This document shows, in pieces, positions 52,249 to 61,057 of a stretch of 64,000 bases of DNA. Numbering within the stretch: position 1 is the stretch's first letter; every line of letters starts with the position of its first letter. Source of the stretch: JBPYFK01 sp051984675. GTDB taxonomy: Bacteria; Actinomycetota; Actinomycetes; Mycobacteriales; Pseudonocardiaceae. The notes beneath the pieces are model-generated. The model was given only the letters and a program-made list of their open reading frames with translations, did not search any database and was not told where the DNA came from. The stretch lies in contig JBPYFK010000100.1 of the NCBI GenBank assembly GCA_051984675.1, forward strand, positions 1 to 64,000, given 5' to 3'. The position numbers and the translations under genes were made by a program.

Positions 52249-52662
52249 CTCGGTATCACCTCGTCGGTGTGTGGTTGCCGCCCGGCTTGCCACGTGCGTG
52301 TCCGCACGCTGGGGTGCCCGGGTTCGGCGGGGGTGGGGGGACGGCCGCGCACGGGCGCGGCAGGGGTGGCGAGCAGCCGGACCGGGGACGGTCTCGCCGT
52401 CGAGCGCACGCTCGATCGAGTCAAGTCGGCCTCCTTGCCGGCTCTCGCCCTGTCGAGACGGCCATGTGACGGCCGTAACGTCTGAAAGGTAGAGTCACAT
52501 TAAACTCGGTAAAAGAACCGTTGCAAGACCACCACGACGATGTTTTTATCGTATTTAGTGGTTCGCGAGAGCTGAGCGGCCGTCTGAGAGGTGCCTTCCG
52601 GGGCAACGGGCGGCTCCCGACCCCCCACGTCCGGTCTTCGCGAAGGAGGATGGAGGACGCCA
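52249..52662. other. Divergent regulatory region between glpF and glpR
   Basis: 414 bp with no gene. About 52490-52575 is distinctly AT-rich against the GC background and contains the GlpR-type dyad listed separately. The outer part (52260-52450) is GC-rich and featureless to the eye. Confidence 0.6.
52537..52552. promoter_or_regulatory. Candidate GlpR operator
   Basis: ACGAT (52537-52541), GTTTTT, ATCGT (52548-52552): perfect 5-bp dyad in the AT-rich core, 111 bp before the regulator start and 289 bp before glpF. The T-tract centre is unusual in this genome. Only one copy was seen. Confidence 0.5.
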
Positions 52663-53559
52663 GTGGAAGACCATGAAGTGAGGGGAACGACGACGATGGC
52701 CCCGACGTCGAGTCGACGCCCATCAGGCCGGCAGCAGGACCGGCGCCGCAAGATCAGCGAGCTGATCATGTCGGAGGGCAACATCCGGGTGGACGACCTG
52801 GTGTCGAGGATTGGCGCCAGCGCCATGACCGTGTACCGGGATCTCGCCGATCTGGAGGCGCAGGGTCTGGTGCACCGCAACCGCGGGTACGTCACGGCCG
52901 CGTCCTCGCTGGTGTACGAGGCGGCGGCGGTCTACCGGTTGCAGCAGAACTCGGCGGAGAAGCACGAAATCACCCAGGCCGCGGCCGAGCAGGTCGAACC
53001 GGGTCAGGCGCTGATGCTCGACGACTCGACGACCGGGGTGCACCTGGCCCGGATGCTGCCCGAACGGGCTCCGCTGACCGTGGTGACCAACTACCACGGG
53101 GTGTTCGCGGAACTCGCCGGGCAGCAGGAGATCCACCTGGTGTGCCTTGGCGGGGACTACCTGCCCTGGGCGGACGCCTTCGTCGGCGGGATGGTGCTGG
53201 AAGCGATCCGCGGGATGCGCGTGGACCAGACGATCATGTCCGGTTCCGCCATCACCGACGGGATCTGCTTCTACCCGCAGCAGGAGATGGTGCAGATCAA
53301 ACGCGCCATGCTCGCCTCCGCGAGTCGCCGGGTGCTCTACGTCGATCACACGAAGTTCCGCCGGCGTGCGTTGCACGCGGTCGCGCCGGCGGAGGACTTC
53401 GACGTGGTGATCGTCGACTCCAAGACATCCGAAAGGGACATCGAAACCCTGCTGGAGCGGGGCGCGAACGTCCAACAAGTCGGTGCTCGAACCGCTGGTA
53501 CGCGCAGTCCTGTGACGCCGAGTTCCGGTACCAGCGCGGAGAGTGACTATCGGGCATGA
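52663..53559 (+). CDS. glpR: DeoR-family regulator (GlpR-like)
   Basis: A ~298-residue DeoR-type repressor. The HTH is RRRKISELIMSEGNIRVDDL, VSRIGASAMTVYRDLADLEA, and the effector domain retains LMLDDSTTGVHLARMLP and MSGSAITDG, with the C-terminal KRAMLASASRRVLYVDHTKF region. GTG 52663 follows GGAGGACGCCA; ATG 52696 is an alternative. Position between glpF/glpK and glpD makes it a repressor of glycerol use with glycerol-3-phosphate as inducer. Confidence 0.9.
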   Translation: MEDHEVRGTTTMAPTSSRRPSGRQQDRRRKISELIMSEGNIRVDDLVSRIGASAMTVYRDLADLEAQGLVHRNRGYVTAASSLVYEAAAVYRLQQNSAEKHEITQAAAEQVEPGQALMLDDSTTGVHLARMLPERAPLTVVTNYHGVFAELAGQQEIHLVCLGGDYLPWADAFVGGMVLEAIRGMRVDQTIMSGSAITDGICFYPQQEMVQIKRAMLASASRRVLYVDHTKFRRRALHAVAPAEDFDVVIVDSKTSERDIETLLERGANVQQVGARTAGTRSPVTPSSGTSAESDYRA

Positions 53560-53639
53560 TTACCACCTGGGGAGGGTGCTGGCGGTAGCTCGCGCTCGCG
53601 TCGACGGTGGTAGCGATTCGAGTGAGGAGGACGGGTTCA

Positions 53640-55415
53640 GTGGCAAGTCAACAGCCTCCCGAAGCGGGGGCCGACGCCTGCGCCCCACGGGACAATGTCG
53701 TGCGAACGGACGGCCGGTTGGGTCCGTCCGAACGTGAGGACAACTGGCGGCGACTCGGCTCGGAGGAGTTCGACGTCGTCGTGATCGGTGGTGGCGTCAC
53801 CGGCGCCGGGGCGGCGCTGGACGCGGCGACCCGCGGGTTGCGGGTGGCGCTGGTCGAGGCGCGTGACCTCGCGTCCGGCACCTCCAGCCGTTCCAGCAAG
53901 CTCTTCCACGGCGGCCTGCGTTACCTGGAACAACTGGAGTTCTCGCTGGTGCGCGAGGCGCTGCGGGAGCGCGAACTGATGTTGACTCGCCTCGCTCCGC
54001 ACCTGGTGAAACCCGTCAGCTTCATGTACCCGCTGGAACACCGGGGCTGGGAACGCCCGTATACCGCGGCCGGTCTGCTGCTGTACGACACGATGGGCGG
54101 ACCACGTTCGGTACCCGGCCAGAGGCACCTCACGCGGGCCGGCGCGCTGCGCATGGCACCAGCCCTGAGGCGGGATGCGCTGGTCGGCGCGATCCGGTAC
54201 TACGACGCCCAGACCGACGACGCGCGCCACACCATGACGGTGGCCCGAACCGCCGCCCGCTACGGCGCGGTCGTGCGCACGTCGACGCAGGTGGTCGGGT
54301 TCCTGCGGGAGGCCGACCGGGTCGCGGGTGTCCGCGTACGCGATGTCGAGGACGGCCGTGAGGTCGACGTCCACGCCCACGCGGTGATCAACGCGACAGG
54401 TGTGTGGACCGACGAGCTCCAGCGGCTGTCCGGCGGGCGCGGCCGGTTCCGGGTGCGGGCCAGCAAGGGCGTGCACATCGTGGTCCCCCGGGACCGAATC
54501 GTCGCCGAAACCGGGCTGATCCTGCGTACCGAGAAGTCGGTCCTCCTCGTGATGCCGTGGGGAAACCACTGGATCATCGGCACGACTGACACGGACTGGA
54601 ACCTGGACCTGGCACACCCCGCCGCCACCAAGGCCGACATCGACTACCTGCTCGAACACATCAACGGTGTGCTGGCCACCCCGCTGACGCACGACGACAT
54701 CGAGGGTGTCTACGCCGGCCTGCGCCCCCTGCTGGCCGGCGAGAGCGAAGAGACCTCGAAGCTCTCCCGCGAGCACGCGGTCGCGCGGGTGGTGCCGGGG
54801 CTGGTGGCCATCGCCGGCGGCAAGTACACGACCTACCGGGTCATGGCCGCCGACGCGGTGGACGCGATCGCCAGCGACCTGTCCGGTCGGATCGCGTCGT
54901 CCATCACCGACAAGGTGCCGCTGCTCGGCGCGGACGGGTACCACGCGTTGGTGAACCAGTCCGACCAGATCGCCTCCCGCTACGGCCTGCACCCCTACCG
55001 CGTTCGGCACCTGCTCAACCGGTACGGATCAGCGATCCACGACGTGTTCGCGCTGGCGCAAGGGCGTCCTGAGCTGCTCAAACCGTTGCCTGGCGCGGCC
55101 GACTACCTCAAGGTCGAGATCGTGTTCGCGGTCAACAACGAGGGCGCCCTGCACCTGGAGGACGTGCTGACCAGGCGTACCCGGATCTCGATCGAGTACC
55201 CACACCGGGGTGTCGAGTGCGCCGACGCGGTCACGCGGCTGATGGCCGAGGTGCTCGGCTGGGACGAGCAGCGCATCGCGCGGGAGATCGAGGTCTACAC
55301 GGCGCGAGTCGAGGCCGAGCGGGACTCGCAGACCCAGCCGGACGACCAAGCCGCCGACGCGAAACGGTCGGCGGCGCCCGAGGCACGTACCAACATCACG
55401 GAGCCGTTGAGCTGA
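53640..55415 (+). CDS. glpD: Glycerol-3-phosphate dehydrogenase (FAD, quinone-linked)
   Basis: A 591-residue membrane-associated flavoprotein oxidising G3P to DHAP and reducing quinone. FAD motif DVVVIGGGVTGAGAALDAAT and the GlpD signature RSSKLFHGGLRYLE, plus NATGVWTDEL and GGKYTTYRVMA, are intact, as is the C-terminal domain. The first ~30 residues and the last ~35 are disordered extras. GTG 53640 follows GAGGAGGACGG. It is 80 bp after glpR and probably co-transcribed. A counterpart of mycobacterial glpD2. Confidence 0.95.
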   Translation: MASQQPPEAGADACAPRDNVVRTDGRLGPSEREDNWRRLGSEEFDVVVIGGGVTGAGAALDAATRGLRVALVEARDLASGTSSRSSKLFHGGLRYLEQLEFSLVREALRERELMLTRLAPHLVKPVSFMYPLEHRGWERPYTAAGLLLYDTMGGPRSVPGQRHLTRAGALRMAPALRRDALVGAIRYYDAQTDDARHTMTVARTAARYGAVVRTSTQVVGFLREADRVAGVRVRDVEDGREVDVHAHAVINATGVWTDELQRLSGGRGRFRVRASKGVHIVVPRDRIVAETGLILRTEKSVLLVMPWGNHWIIGTTDTDWNLDLAHPAATKADIDYLLEHINGVLATPLTHDDIEGVYAGLRPLLAGESEETSKLSREHAVARVVPGLVAIAGGKYTTYRVMAADAVDAIASDLSGRIASSITDKVPLLGADGYHALVNQSDQIASRYGLHPYRVRHLLNRYGSAIHDVFALAQGRPELLKPLPGAADYLKVEIVFAVNNEGALHLEDVLTRRTRISIEYPHRGVECADAVTRLMAEVLGWDEQRIAREIEVYTARVEAERDSQTQPDDQAADAKRSAAPEARTNITEPLS

Positions 55416-55434
55416 GCAGCGGGTGTTGGTTGGC

Positions 55435-55468
55435 GCAGCCGGGACACCGACACGGGTGTCCCGGCTGC
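55435..55468. terminator. Bidirectional terminator between glpD and espG
   Basis: Perfect 14-bp stem GCAGCCGGGACACC (55435-55448) with GGTGTCCCGGCTGC (55455-55468), 6-nt loop, between convergent genes; the arm even overlaps the edge of the next gene's stop. Confidence 0.9.
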
Positions 55469-55469
55469 C

Positions 55470-56264
55470 TCACGTGACCTCGGCGAGGAGCTCCTCGAGG
55501 TGGGTGGTCAGACGCCGGCAGCACACCGGTGCGATGGTGCTCCACAGCTCGCCGGACGGGGCTTCGCGGCGGAGCTGCACGTAGCGGCCGTGCGGGTTGT
55601 CGAAGAACCCGACTACGTGCGGGGCGCGCACGCGTCGTCCGAAGCGGTCGCGTGCCGCCACGCCGAACTGCCCGCGTGCGCCAGCATCGGCGACCATGCG
55701 GGTCAGCGCTTCGGCGTCGCCGGGGCGCACACCCCGCCTGCGCAGCTCCCGGCCCAGCGCGTGCAGGTCGCCGCCCGCATCGGCGGCGGCCGCGTCGAGG
55801 TCCGCGCTGCGCAGGGTCACGGAGTGGCCCTGCCCCGCCGGAAGCGCCGGCAGGACCGAAACCGCCTCGCGCGGCAGCCCACTGATCGCTGCCGGGCGCA
55901 GGGTGAGCGTGTCGCCGTCCTTGATCGCCAGCACGGCGTGCTGGTCACCGGCGGAGGCCGCCAGCAGCCGGATGCTGCGGCCGAACCAGGTGCGACCGTC
56001 CACCTCACGGTCCGGCCGGTTCAGCACCCGCAACATCCAGTCCAGCTCCGGGTCCAGCCCGGCCGGCTGCCCCAAACCGCGCCGGTCCAGCGCGGCCCAC
56101 ACCGACTCGACCAGTCGCGCCCGCTCGGTGTGCGTTCGGCCCGGCGACGGAACCTTGAGCACCAGCGGCATCGTCTCCAGACCGAGGTGTTCGGTGAGCA
56201 CGTCGAACTCAAGCAGGCTGAGGCTGACCGGCCGGGCGGGACCGGTCTCGTCGAAGGTCATCAT
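55470..56264 (-). CDS. ESX secretion-associated protein EspG-like
   Basis: A 264-residue soluble protein resembling EspG, the cytosolic chaperone that binds PE-PPE pairs before type VII export. The pattern LEFDVLTEHLGLETMPLVLK, LNRPDREVDGRTWFGRSIRL, then the mixed strand/helix C-terminus (VGFFDNPHGRYVQLRREAPS) is the family's. ATG 56264. It follows the PPE-like gene by 31 bp on the same strand, exactly its expected client. Confidence 0.85.
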   Translation of the reverse strand: MMTFDETGPARPVSLSLLEFDVLTEHLGLETMPLVLKVPSPGRTHTERARLVESVWAALDRRGLGQPAGLDPELDWMLRVLNRPDREVDGRTWFGRSIRLLAASAGDQHAVLAIKDGDTLTLRPAAISGLPREAVSVLPALPAGQGHSVTLRSADLDAAAADAGGDLHALGRELRRRGVRPGDAEALTRMVADAGARGQFGVAARDRFGRRVRAPHVVGFFDNPHGRYVQLRREAPSGELWSTIAPVCCRRLTTHLEELLAEVT

Positions 56265-56295
56265 CAGGCTGATTCCGCCCGCACGGCGCCCGCCA

Positions 56296-57267
56296 TCAGC
56301 CCGGCTCCCCGCCGATGACCGGCCTGGACAGGGTCTGCTGGTCGTCGAAGAACCCGCCCGGCTGACCGACGTGCTCGGTCACGCTCGGCTGCCCGCCGTC
56401 GGCCTCCTCGGTCGACCTCCGGTCGACCGGCCGGACCGCCCCTGCGGCGCTCCCGGCGCGTGCCGCGGGCGCTTCGCCGCCCGGCGCCCGCTCCGGGGCG
56501 TCGCCGGAGGCCCCCTCGCTGGCGGTCGCGCGCCCGCTGCCGCGGGCGCTCCCGCCTCCGCCGGCCCGGCTGCCGCCGGTCGCGGCCCGGCCACGGCTGC
56601 CGGCGGCCGGGCCGACGTCGCCGCCGGCCGCCGGTCCCGCCGCTTTCCCGGCGGCGGGACCCCAGCTGATCGTCACGACCGGGCTCCAACCGGCGGTGCC
56701 CGCCGAGCCCGGTGCCGGTCCGGGTGGGGCGTCCACCACGACCTGCGGGGGCGCCGTGAAGGACGCCAGTGACGTCGTGTTCGCGACCGTCGACACCTCG
56801 TAGGTGCGCATCACTTCGAATGCCCGTTGTTCAGCGGCATGCTGCTTCGCCTCCTGGACCTCGTAGTCGGTCTGCCCCCCGAACAAGTGCGTGAGCAGGG
56901 TTTCCCCGAAACCCGGCTGTTCGGCGTGCGCGGTCTCCGGCGGTGGCATGTCCGCGCGTGCCTTGGAGATGAAGTCGGCTTGTTGCTGTGCGCGATCCCG
57001 CATCAGCTCGGCTGCCTGCTGCGCGTTGACGGCCCACTGGCCCAGCGGTCGCACGCCGTTCTGGCCGGCGCTGTCTGCGGCTTCGCCGTGCCAGCCTTCG
57101 GCGGCCCGCGCCAGCGCCGTGGACAGCTGGGCGTCGATGTCGGACAGTGCCTGGTTCAGCGCCTCCCAGCGCCGCACCGACGCGGTTGATGCCTCGGCGC
57201 CGGGGCCGTCGTGGATCTGCCGGAAGAGCTCCGGGTGGGTGTAGCCCTGCCACCGATGATTGCTCAT
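56296..57267 (-). CDS. PPE-domain protein with an Ala/Gly-rich tail
   Basis: A 323-residue protein. Residues ~10-115 form the PPE-type helical hairpin (RRWEALNQALSDIDAQLSTA, LARAAEGWHGEAADSAGQNG with WxG). Near 120-150 it carries a YxxxE export tag (TDYEVQEAKQHA). The rest is Pro/Ala/Gly-rich low complexity. This is a type VII secretion substrate layout; the EspG-like gene downstream is its chaperone and the PE-like gene upstream its partner. ATG 57267. Confidence 0.85.
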   Translation of the reverse strand: MSNHRWQGYTHPELFRQIHDGPGAEASTASVRRWEALNQALSDIDAQLSTALARAAEGWHGEAADSAGQNGVRPLGQWAVNAQQAAELMRDRAQQQADFISKARADMPPPETAHAEQPGFGETLLTHLFGGQTDYEVQEAKQHAAEQRAFEVMRTYEVSTVANTTSLASFTAPPQVVVDAPPGPAPGSAGTAGWSPVVTISWGPAAGKAAGPAAGGDVGPAAGSRGRAATGGSRAGGGGSARGSGRATASEGASGDAPERAPGGEAPAARAGSAAGAVRPVDRRSTEEADGGQPSVTEHVGQPGGFFDDQQTLSRPVIGGEPG

Positions 57268-57289
57268 CGCGTCGGTTTCCCTTCCGCCC

Positions 57290-57694
57290 CTAGCAGCCGC
57301 GGCCCATGGCCCGAGTGTTGGCGTCCTCCACCTGCCGGTACTGGTGGTGAGCCAGCCGAAGGGACTCCGCGGCTGCTTGGAGCTGATCACGGTATCCACA
57401 CAGCGCGGTCAGGGCGTCGTCGACGCCGCCCACGGATCGTTGGTTGAACCGGTCGGCCGCCGTCGTGCTGACCGGATCGCCGGCCCAGGGCCGGATGCGC
57501 AGATCGGTGATCGCGTGCCCGATCTGGAGGCCCACCGAGTCCAATGAGGACTGCAGGGCGCGCAACAGATGCGGGATGGACCCGGGGTCCACCTGAACCA
57601 TGTTCCCGATGCCCGAAGGCACGCCCGATGGCCCGGACGCTCCGGGACTCGGCGAACTCCCAGTGTTCAAAGGCGAACTCAAGGCACACCTCAT
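57290..57694 (-). CDS. PE-like helical partner protein of the ESX module
   Basis: A ~134-residue protein with a Gly/Ser/Pro-rich N-terminal stretch and a helical hairpin core (VDPGSIPHLLRALQSSLDSV, then DDALTALCGYRDQLQAAAES). It ends with a YxxxE tag (HHQYRQVEDANTRAM). This is the size and tag of PE/WXG100-type type VII substrates. Start ATG 57694 or 57601 (MVQVDPGSIP). Downstream PPE-like gene begins 22 bp on. Confidence 0.7.
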   Translation of the reverse strand: MRCALSSPLNTGSSPSPGASGPSGVPSGIGNMVQVDPGSIPHLLRALQSSLDSVGLQIGHAITDLRIRPWAGDPVSTTAADRFNQRSVGGVDDALTALCGYRDQLQAAAESLRLAHHQYRQVEDANTRAMGRGC

Positions 57695-57722
57695 CCTCGC
57701 GAAATACTGTCTTCGCGCCACT

Positions 57723-57731
57723 TTATCCACA
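57723..57731 (+). promoter_or_regulatory. DnaA-box-like sequence upstream of the PE-like gene
   Basis: TTATCCACA matches the E. coli consensus DnaA box exactly, within 40 bp upstream of the ESX module. A single chance hit is possible. Confidence 0.25.
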
Positions 57732-57885
57732 AAAGATCACACTGGGGAGTGCTCCAAACGCGGGGCGTAGTTCTCGCCATTGGCTCAATGCGGTCAAGCC
57801 AATGCAGTCGCTACGAACTCGGTGGGCGGAACTCGCCGGAGAAAGGCGCGTTCCAGCCCGAGATCCACTATTTGGAAAACACCTG

Positions 57886-58635
57886 TTAGCTGGCCTGCCG
57901 CGAATGGTCTGAGCTGGACGGTTCCCCGGACTTCGGGGCGTCGCGTTCGTTCGGGTTGGAATCAGTGGGCCGGGTTGAGCTGGATTTGCCGGGGTGCGCG
58001 TGCAAATCCGTATTCGCCGGCGGATGTGCCAGCGTCGTCACGACATTCTCGGCCACCCGCTGGGCACCGGAGCAGAGCTGGTCCAGCGGTGCGGGCGGTT
58101 TCGCGCCATCGTCCCGGTAGAGGATGTCCAGATGCTGGCCATTGGCCACGTCGACCTCCACGTTGCAGGACATCTCCAGGTCCGGCGTCTTGACCACCAG
58201 CGCCGGGAAATTCGCGACCACGACCGGGGTCGCCTCGACCTGCGCGGTGTCGTCGGTCCACACCCCGATGCCCTCGGTGGTGATCAGCGCGACGCGGGCG
58301 GCGACCCGTGCCTTACTGTCGCGGTAACTGCAGGTGGCGGCGTCACCGAAGCCCGGCTCGGTGTCCGGCAGCGGGTCCCGGTCGAAGCCGAGCTGCGCGC
58401 GCTGATCGTCGGTGAGCAGGGAGCAGGCGTCGAGGTGGGCGAGTGGTAGTTCCTCCGGGCGCTGGGGCAGCGACGGCGGCGCGCTCGATGTCGGCGCGGG
58501 CGGTACCGGCGGCGCCGGGGGCTGCGTCCTGGAGGCGCTTTTCGCGGGTAAGAAGGAGCAGCCGCTCAGCGTGAGCATTCCGGCTGCGAGAATGCCGAGC
58601 AGCCGACTGCGTGGCGCAGTGTGCGGACGGTCCAT
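57886..58635 (-). CDS. DUF3558-family lipoprotein
   Basis: A 249-residue lipoprotein. The lipobox is LTLSGC (Cys near residue 26) after a short hydrophobic signal; a Pro-rich spacer is followed by the DUF3558 core, including DACSLLTDDQRAQLGF and CSYRD. The C-terminus is a disordered polar tail. DUF3558 lipoproteins are widespread in mycolate-type actinobacteria and neighbours of secretion modules; exact function unknown. ATG 58635. Confidence 0.9.
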   Translation of the reverse strand: MDRPHTAPRSRLLGILAAGMLTLSGCSFLPAKSASRTQPPAPPVPPAPTSSAPPSLPQRPEELPLAHLDACSLLTDDQRAQLGFDRDPLPDTEPGFGDAATCSYRDSKARVAARVALITTEGIGVWTDDTAQVEATPVVVANFPALVVKTPDLEMSCNVEVDVANGQHLDILYRDDGAKPPAPLDQLCSGAQRVAENVVTTLAHPPANTDLHAHPGKSSSTRPTDSNPNERDAPKSGEPSSSDHSRQAS

Positions 58636-58793
58636 AGATCCGTACCGTACGCGTTCGGATCATGAGCCTTGGCGCGATGGTCAGGAATGCCCACTGGTTC
58701 GTGCTCATCAACACAGATGACCGTCGGAGTCGCATCGATCTTTCGTGTGGGTTTTGTCACCCAATCGTGCGTCATTCGTGGTGCGTTTTCGTT

Positions 58794-59210
58794 TTAGCGG
58801 TCTCCACCGCGTGGCCACCAGAACACGCCGACGAACGCCACCGGTGCCAGCAACCACGGTTGCCGGGCGACCACCGCGAACAGGATGAGTGCGGCCACGA
58901 TGGCCAGCGCGAGCAGGCCCCCGCGCATCCGCAACGACGGCTTCGCCGGGGACGGCGACACGGGAGTACGCGGAGTCTGGAGCACTTCGGGGTGCGGTTC
59001 CGGGAGGTCGGTGAACAGTACCCGGATGTCTGACCGGAAGCGGGCGGCGCTGGCCTGCGCGCACCGCTGATCGTACTCGTGGACGTCCAAGCGGCCGGCC
59101 GAGAAGTGCTCACCGAGCAGGATGATCGCGCGCTCCCGCTCGGTGTCACCCACCCGGACGTCGGGTTGCCGGTTGCCGGGCCGCTGCCCGCTCTGTTCCA
59201 CGGTGCCCAT
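58794..59210 (-). CDS. DUF1707-domain membrane protein
   Basis: A 138-residue protein. Residues ~18-70 are a DUF1707 domain (DVRVGDTERERAIILLGEHF, SAGRLDVHEYDQRCAQA), then a Pro/Ser linker and two hydrophobic segments (GGLLALAIVAALILFAVVA and LLAPVAFVGVFWW). ATG 59210 is used; the longer frame is non-conserved. Such proteins occur in envelope-stress contexts, role not established. Confidence 0.88.
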   Translation of the reverse strand: MGTVEQSGQRPGNRQPDVRVGDTERERAIILLGEHFSAGRLDVHEYDQRCAQASAARFRSDIRVLFTDLPEPHPEVLQTPRTPVSPSPAKPSLRMRGGLLALAIVAALILFAVVARQPWLLAPVAFVGVFWWPRGGDR

Positions 59211-59327
59211 CCTAGAGGCGCCCCGCCGGCGATGAGCCCGGTCCGCCGGTCGGGTGACAGGCAAGGGCTGTTCGCCGCCGTGGCCCCACCCAACGCGAAT
59301 GCCTCGCCGGCACCTGGATTCTCGCCA

Positions 59328-60794
59328 TCACTCGGGCCGCACCCCGTACGGCGTGGCACGGACAACGGGCGGTTTGTCGCTTCGGAACCCCTGTTCGTCC
59401 CTGCTCCGGTCGTCCCTCTCCGAGGCGTCCCTCTCCGGGTCGTCCCTGTCCCGGTCGCCATTGAGCAGGCCCTCGGTGCGGGCGACGACGACCGGGACCA
59501 CGATCTGGCCGGTGACGTTGGTCGCCGTACGCATCATGTCGAGGATCGGGTCGACGGCGTAGGCGATGGCGATGCCGGTCGCGACGAGCGGTGCCGGGAA
59601 ACCGAGCGCGGCCAAGGTCAGCGTGAGCATGGTGAACCAACCGGTCACACCGGCCGTGGCGATCGCGCCGAACACGGCCACCGCGACGATCGTGAGGTAC
59701 TGCGGCAGGTCGAGGTGGATGCCGAACAGGTTCGCGATGAAGATCGACCCGATCGCGGGGTAGAGGCCCGCGCAGCCGTCCATCTTCGTCGTGCTGGCCA
59801 GCGGCACCGCGAAGCTCGCGTAGGCGGGTTCCACGCCGAGGTCGACCGCCGCCTGCCGGCTCAGCGGCAGGGTCGCGCTTGACGAGCGGGAGACGAAGGC
59901 GAACTGGATGGCGTTCCAGGCTCTGGTCGCGAACGTGACCGGGCTGACCCGTGCCACGAACCACAGCAGCAGCGGGTAGACGCCGAACAGCACCAGGGCG
60001 CACGCCACGTACACCGCCACCGTGAGGTTGATCAGCGGGAGGAAGAACCGGTTGCCGTAGGTGGCCACGGCGTTGCCGACCAGGCCGAGGGTGCCCAGTG
60101 GTGCCAGCTTGATGATCCAGGCGAGCACCCGCTGGATGATCTCGAACACGGAGCGGTTCAGCGCCACGAACGGTTTCGCCGGTTCGCCCAGCGAATAGGT
60201 GGCGGCGCCGACGAGCAGGGCGAGGAAGACCACCTGCAGGGTCTGGCCGTCGGTGAAGGACTTGAGCAGGTTCTCCGGGACCAGCCCGTTGATCAGGTCC
60301 AGCCATGATCCGGGGGTCTTCTGCCCGACGGCGGCCAGCTTGCCCGGGTCGGCCGCGATGACCAGTCCCTGACCGGGGTGGAACAGCCGCCCGATGCCGA
60401 TGCCGATGAGCACGGCGATCAGGGAGGTCGTCGCGAACCACAGCGCGGTCTTCCCACCCAGTCGGGCCGCGACGCGCCCGCCGCCGACGCCGCGCAGGCT
60501 GTCCACGCCCACAACGATCGAGGTGAAGATCAGCGGCAGGACAGTGAACGACAGCAGGTGCGTGAAGGTCGTCCCGATGGTCTCCAGCGTCGTGACCAGC
60601 CACGTGGCGCCGGTGCGATGGGCGGTCCAGCCGAGCAGTGCGCCGAGCACCAGTCCGGCGAGCACGGCGAAGGCGAACAGCTTCGGGTTGGTCAGGAAAC
60701 GGTGGAGGCGGCCGGTTCGGGATGACCCAGTTCGGGATGACCCAGTTCGGGATGACCCAGTTCGGGATGACGTGGCGACTTGCTCGGGGGGCAT
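59328..60794 (-). CDS. Dicarboxylate/amino acid:cation symporter (SDF family)
   Basis: A 488-residue SDF-family transporter with the substrate/cation motifs RSSSATLPLS (serine-rich hairpin) and ASTTKMDGCAGLYP, and about eight helices. SDF members take up glutamate, aspartate or C4-dicarboxylates with sodium or protons. The N-terminus (ATSSRTG x3-4) and C-terminus (DRDRDDPERDASERDDRSRD) are charged tandem repeats. ATG 60794 is preferred; a frame to 60905 adds unlikely residues. Confidence 0.9.
   Translation of the reverse strand: MPPEQVATSSRTGSSRTGSSRTGSSRTGRLHRFLTNPKLFAFAVLAGLVLGALLGWTAHRTGATWLVTTLETIGTTFTHLLSFTVLPLIFTSIVVGVDSLRGVGGGRVAARLGGKTALWFATTSLIAVLIGIGIGRLFHPGQGLVIAADPGKLAAVGQKTPGSWLDLINGLVPENLLKSFTDGQTLQVVFLALLVGAATYSLGEPAKPFVALNRSVFEIIQRVLAWIIKLAPLGTLGLVGNAVATYGNRFFLPLINLTVAVYVACALVLFGVYPLLLWFVARVSPVTFATRAWNAIQFAFVSRSSSATLPLSRQAAVDLGVEPAYASFAVPLASTTKMDGCAGLYPAIGSIFIANLFGIHLDLPQYLTIVAVAVFGAIATAGVTGWFTMLTLTLAALGFPAPLVATGIAIAYAVDPILDMMRTATNVTGQIVVPVVVARTEGLLNGDRDRDDPERDASERDDRSRDEQGFRSDKPPVVRATPYGVRPE
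59394..59453 (-). repeat. 15-bp in-frame tandem repeat at the symporter C-terminus
   Basis: Four diverged 15-bp units (59394-59408, 59409-59423, 59424-59438, 59439-59453) encode RDD/SE-rich pentapeptides. Confidence 0.75.
60716..60770 (-). repeat. 15-bp in-frame tandem repeat at the symporter N-terminus
   Basis: Three exact copies of TTCGGGATGACCCAG (60716-60730, 60731-60745, 60746-60760) and a 10-bp partial encode SSRTG units near the symporter start. Confidence 0.9.
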
Positions 60795-61057
60795 AGCGGA
60801 TCTCCCGGGGGTTCGGAGGACGTCGGCGGATGCTGCGTCCGCGCTGAACACACCGAACTGGCCTGCCGCCGCAGATCGACGTGCAGGCGCCGCGTCAAGA
60901 GGCACCGCCGGTGAAGTCGCATACCGCCGCAGTACAACAGCGGTTGTTGGTGTTTTTCTTTCCGTCCTGACCGAGTTGTGGTCTTGTTCACCCAGATGCG
61001 GATGCGACGTCCGATGCCCGCTAGCCCAGGCCGTCGACGGCGGGCAGGCTCGGCCGC

